Origin: Catenovulum adriaticum | Lineage (GTDB): Bacteria; Pseudomonadota; Gammaproteobacteria; Enterobacterales; Alteromonadaceae | Direction of reading: 5' to 3' | DNA: 64,000 nucleotides | Assembly: GCF_026725475.1 (NCBI RefSeq) | Contig: NZ_CP109965.1 | Coordinates: 248,001 to 312,000 of the forward strand | Part shown: positions 63,776-64,000 of the stretch, in pieces | How positions within the stretch are numbered: position 1 is the stretch's first letter | Layout: each line of letters begins with the position of its first letter | Notes under the pieces: model-generated | Seen by the model: the letters and a program-made list of their open reading frames with translations, nothing else | Told to the model about the DNA's origin: nothing | The model's database searches: none | Position numbers and translations under genes: made by a program

Positions 63776-64000
63776 GTGAAGCCAAATCAATTGCGCAGTG
63801 TTAAACCATGTCATTTCTTAGGGTTAATCTTTCCTTTTCTTTTAGCGGCTTGCTCTGGAATGCCAGATCAAGCTCAGTCTGAACCACAGCAGCAACAAAA
63901 TACTCAGCACAATAAGCCTTCTGAACCTATTAAGGTAACCACCAGTAAAGGCACTGCCGAATTAGAGCCATTAATTGTGAGCTACGAAGAAAAGCAAGAC
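63776..64000 (+). CDS. Lipoprotein, N-terminal part (runs off the window)
   Basis: 75 codons visible from GTG after AAAGGG. The N-region is basic, then a hydrophobic stretch and lipobox LAAC (about residue 28), followed by a Gln/Ser/Pro-rich linker (SEPQQQQNTQHNKPSEP). The domain that follows is beyond the window, so family is unknown. Confidence 0.7.
   Translation, partial: MKPNQLRSVKPCHFLGLIFPFLLAACSGMPDQAQSEPQQQQNTQHNKPSEPIKVTTSKGTAELEPLIVSYEEKQD

Noticed and set aside
1..64000. tRNA or rRNA genes
   Set aside because: No cloverleaf-like GTTCRANNC patterns with flanking stems, nor rRNA-like stretches, were noticed by eye; a tRNAscan-SE run would settle it.

Overview
The window reads as chromosomal DNA of a marine gammaproteobacterium in the order Alteromonadales. 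It is A+T-rich, its housekeeping genes are close to the Shewanella/Pseudoalteromonas/Alteromonas type, and gene neighbourhoods such as lptM|cyaY, srkA-dsbA, yihY-pip-dtd and glnA-DUF4124-ntrB-ntrC fit that order. A secreted GH16 glycosidase and two sulfatases suggest it degrades sulfated algal polysaccharides. A Catenovulum-like genus is possible, but this is inference only.

Layout. 1-9.4 kb: lptM (partial) and cyaY, two alpha/beta hydrolases, a diguanylate cyclase, and the nitrogen-control block ntrC/ntrB/DUF4124/glnA. glnA has a consensus sigma-54 promoter and two tandem NtrC sites; ntrB has one NtrC site. 9.4-12.7 kb: typA and three small unknown genes. 12.8-18.3 kb: a three-gene SMC/MukE/kleisin-like (Mks/Wadjet-like) operon with no nuclease gene next to it. 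18.4-19.2 kb: an array of 175-bp palindrome-bearing repeats. 19.2-21.5 kb: a GNAT acetyltransferase gene cut in two by an IS1634-type element with a 9-bp target duplication. 21.8-25.5 kb: glyQ-glyS and a lipoprotein. 25.5-28.75 kb: a decayed integron, made of an integrase with two internal deletions and one cassette carrying convergent restriction endonuclease and C5-cytosine methylase genes, bounded by matching core sites and closed by an attC. 28.8-36.3 kb: Dabb protein, GH16 enzyme, two FGly-type sulfatases, DUF924 and PEBP proteins, with an ~80-bp dispersed repeat in the gaps. 36.4-48.2 kb: a large FG-GAP/Ig-like lipoprotein, a small outer-membrane barrel, LysR regulator/alcohol dehydrogenase, dsbA-srkA, ccoG and a second diguanylate cyclase. 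48.2-53.5 kb: a likely self-contained ECF sigma-factor regulon. 53.9-56.2 kb: DUF3465, an IS3-family element, a small acidic lipoprotein and a 58-aa DUF1328 protein. 56.5-64 kb: trmL, two unknown envelope proteins, dtd-pip-yihY, an old-yellow-enzyme-type reductase and the start of a lipoprotein.

How the genes work together. NtrB/NtrC should drive glnA under nitrogen limitation. GH16 plus sulfatases would desulfate and cleave an algal galactan outside the cell or in the periplasm. SrkA and DsbA act in envelope stress and disulfide formation. In the 48-53.5 kb block three promoters share one motif (GGAATAAA... GGAAT-N16/17-CGTT) at almost the same distance from their start codons. They link a low-complexity exported protein, an outer-membrane barrel, a subtilisin-like protease, the ECF sigma factor, its membrane anti-sigma factor and a lipoprotein. 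The ECF regulon, the R-M cassette in a dying integron and the nuclease-less condensin operon are the three most interesting systems here.
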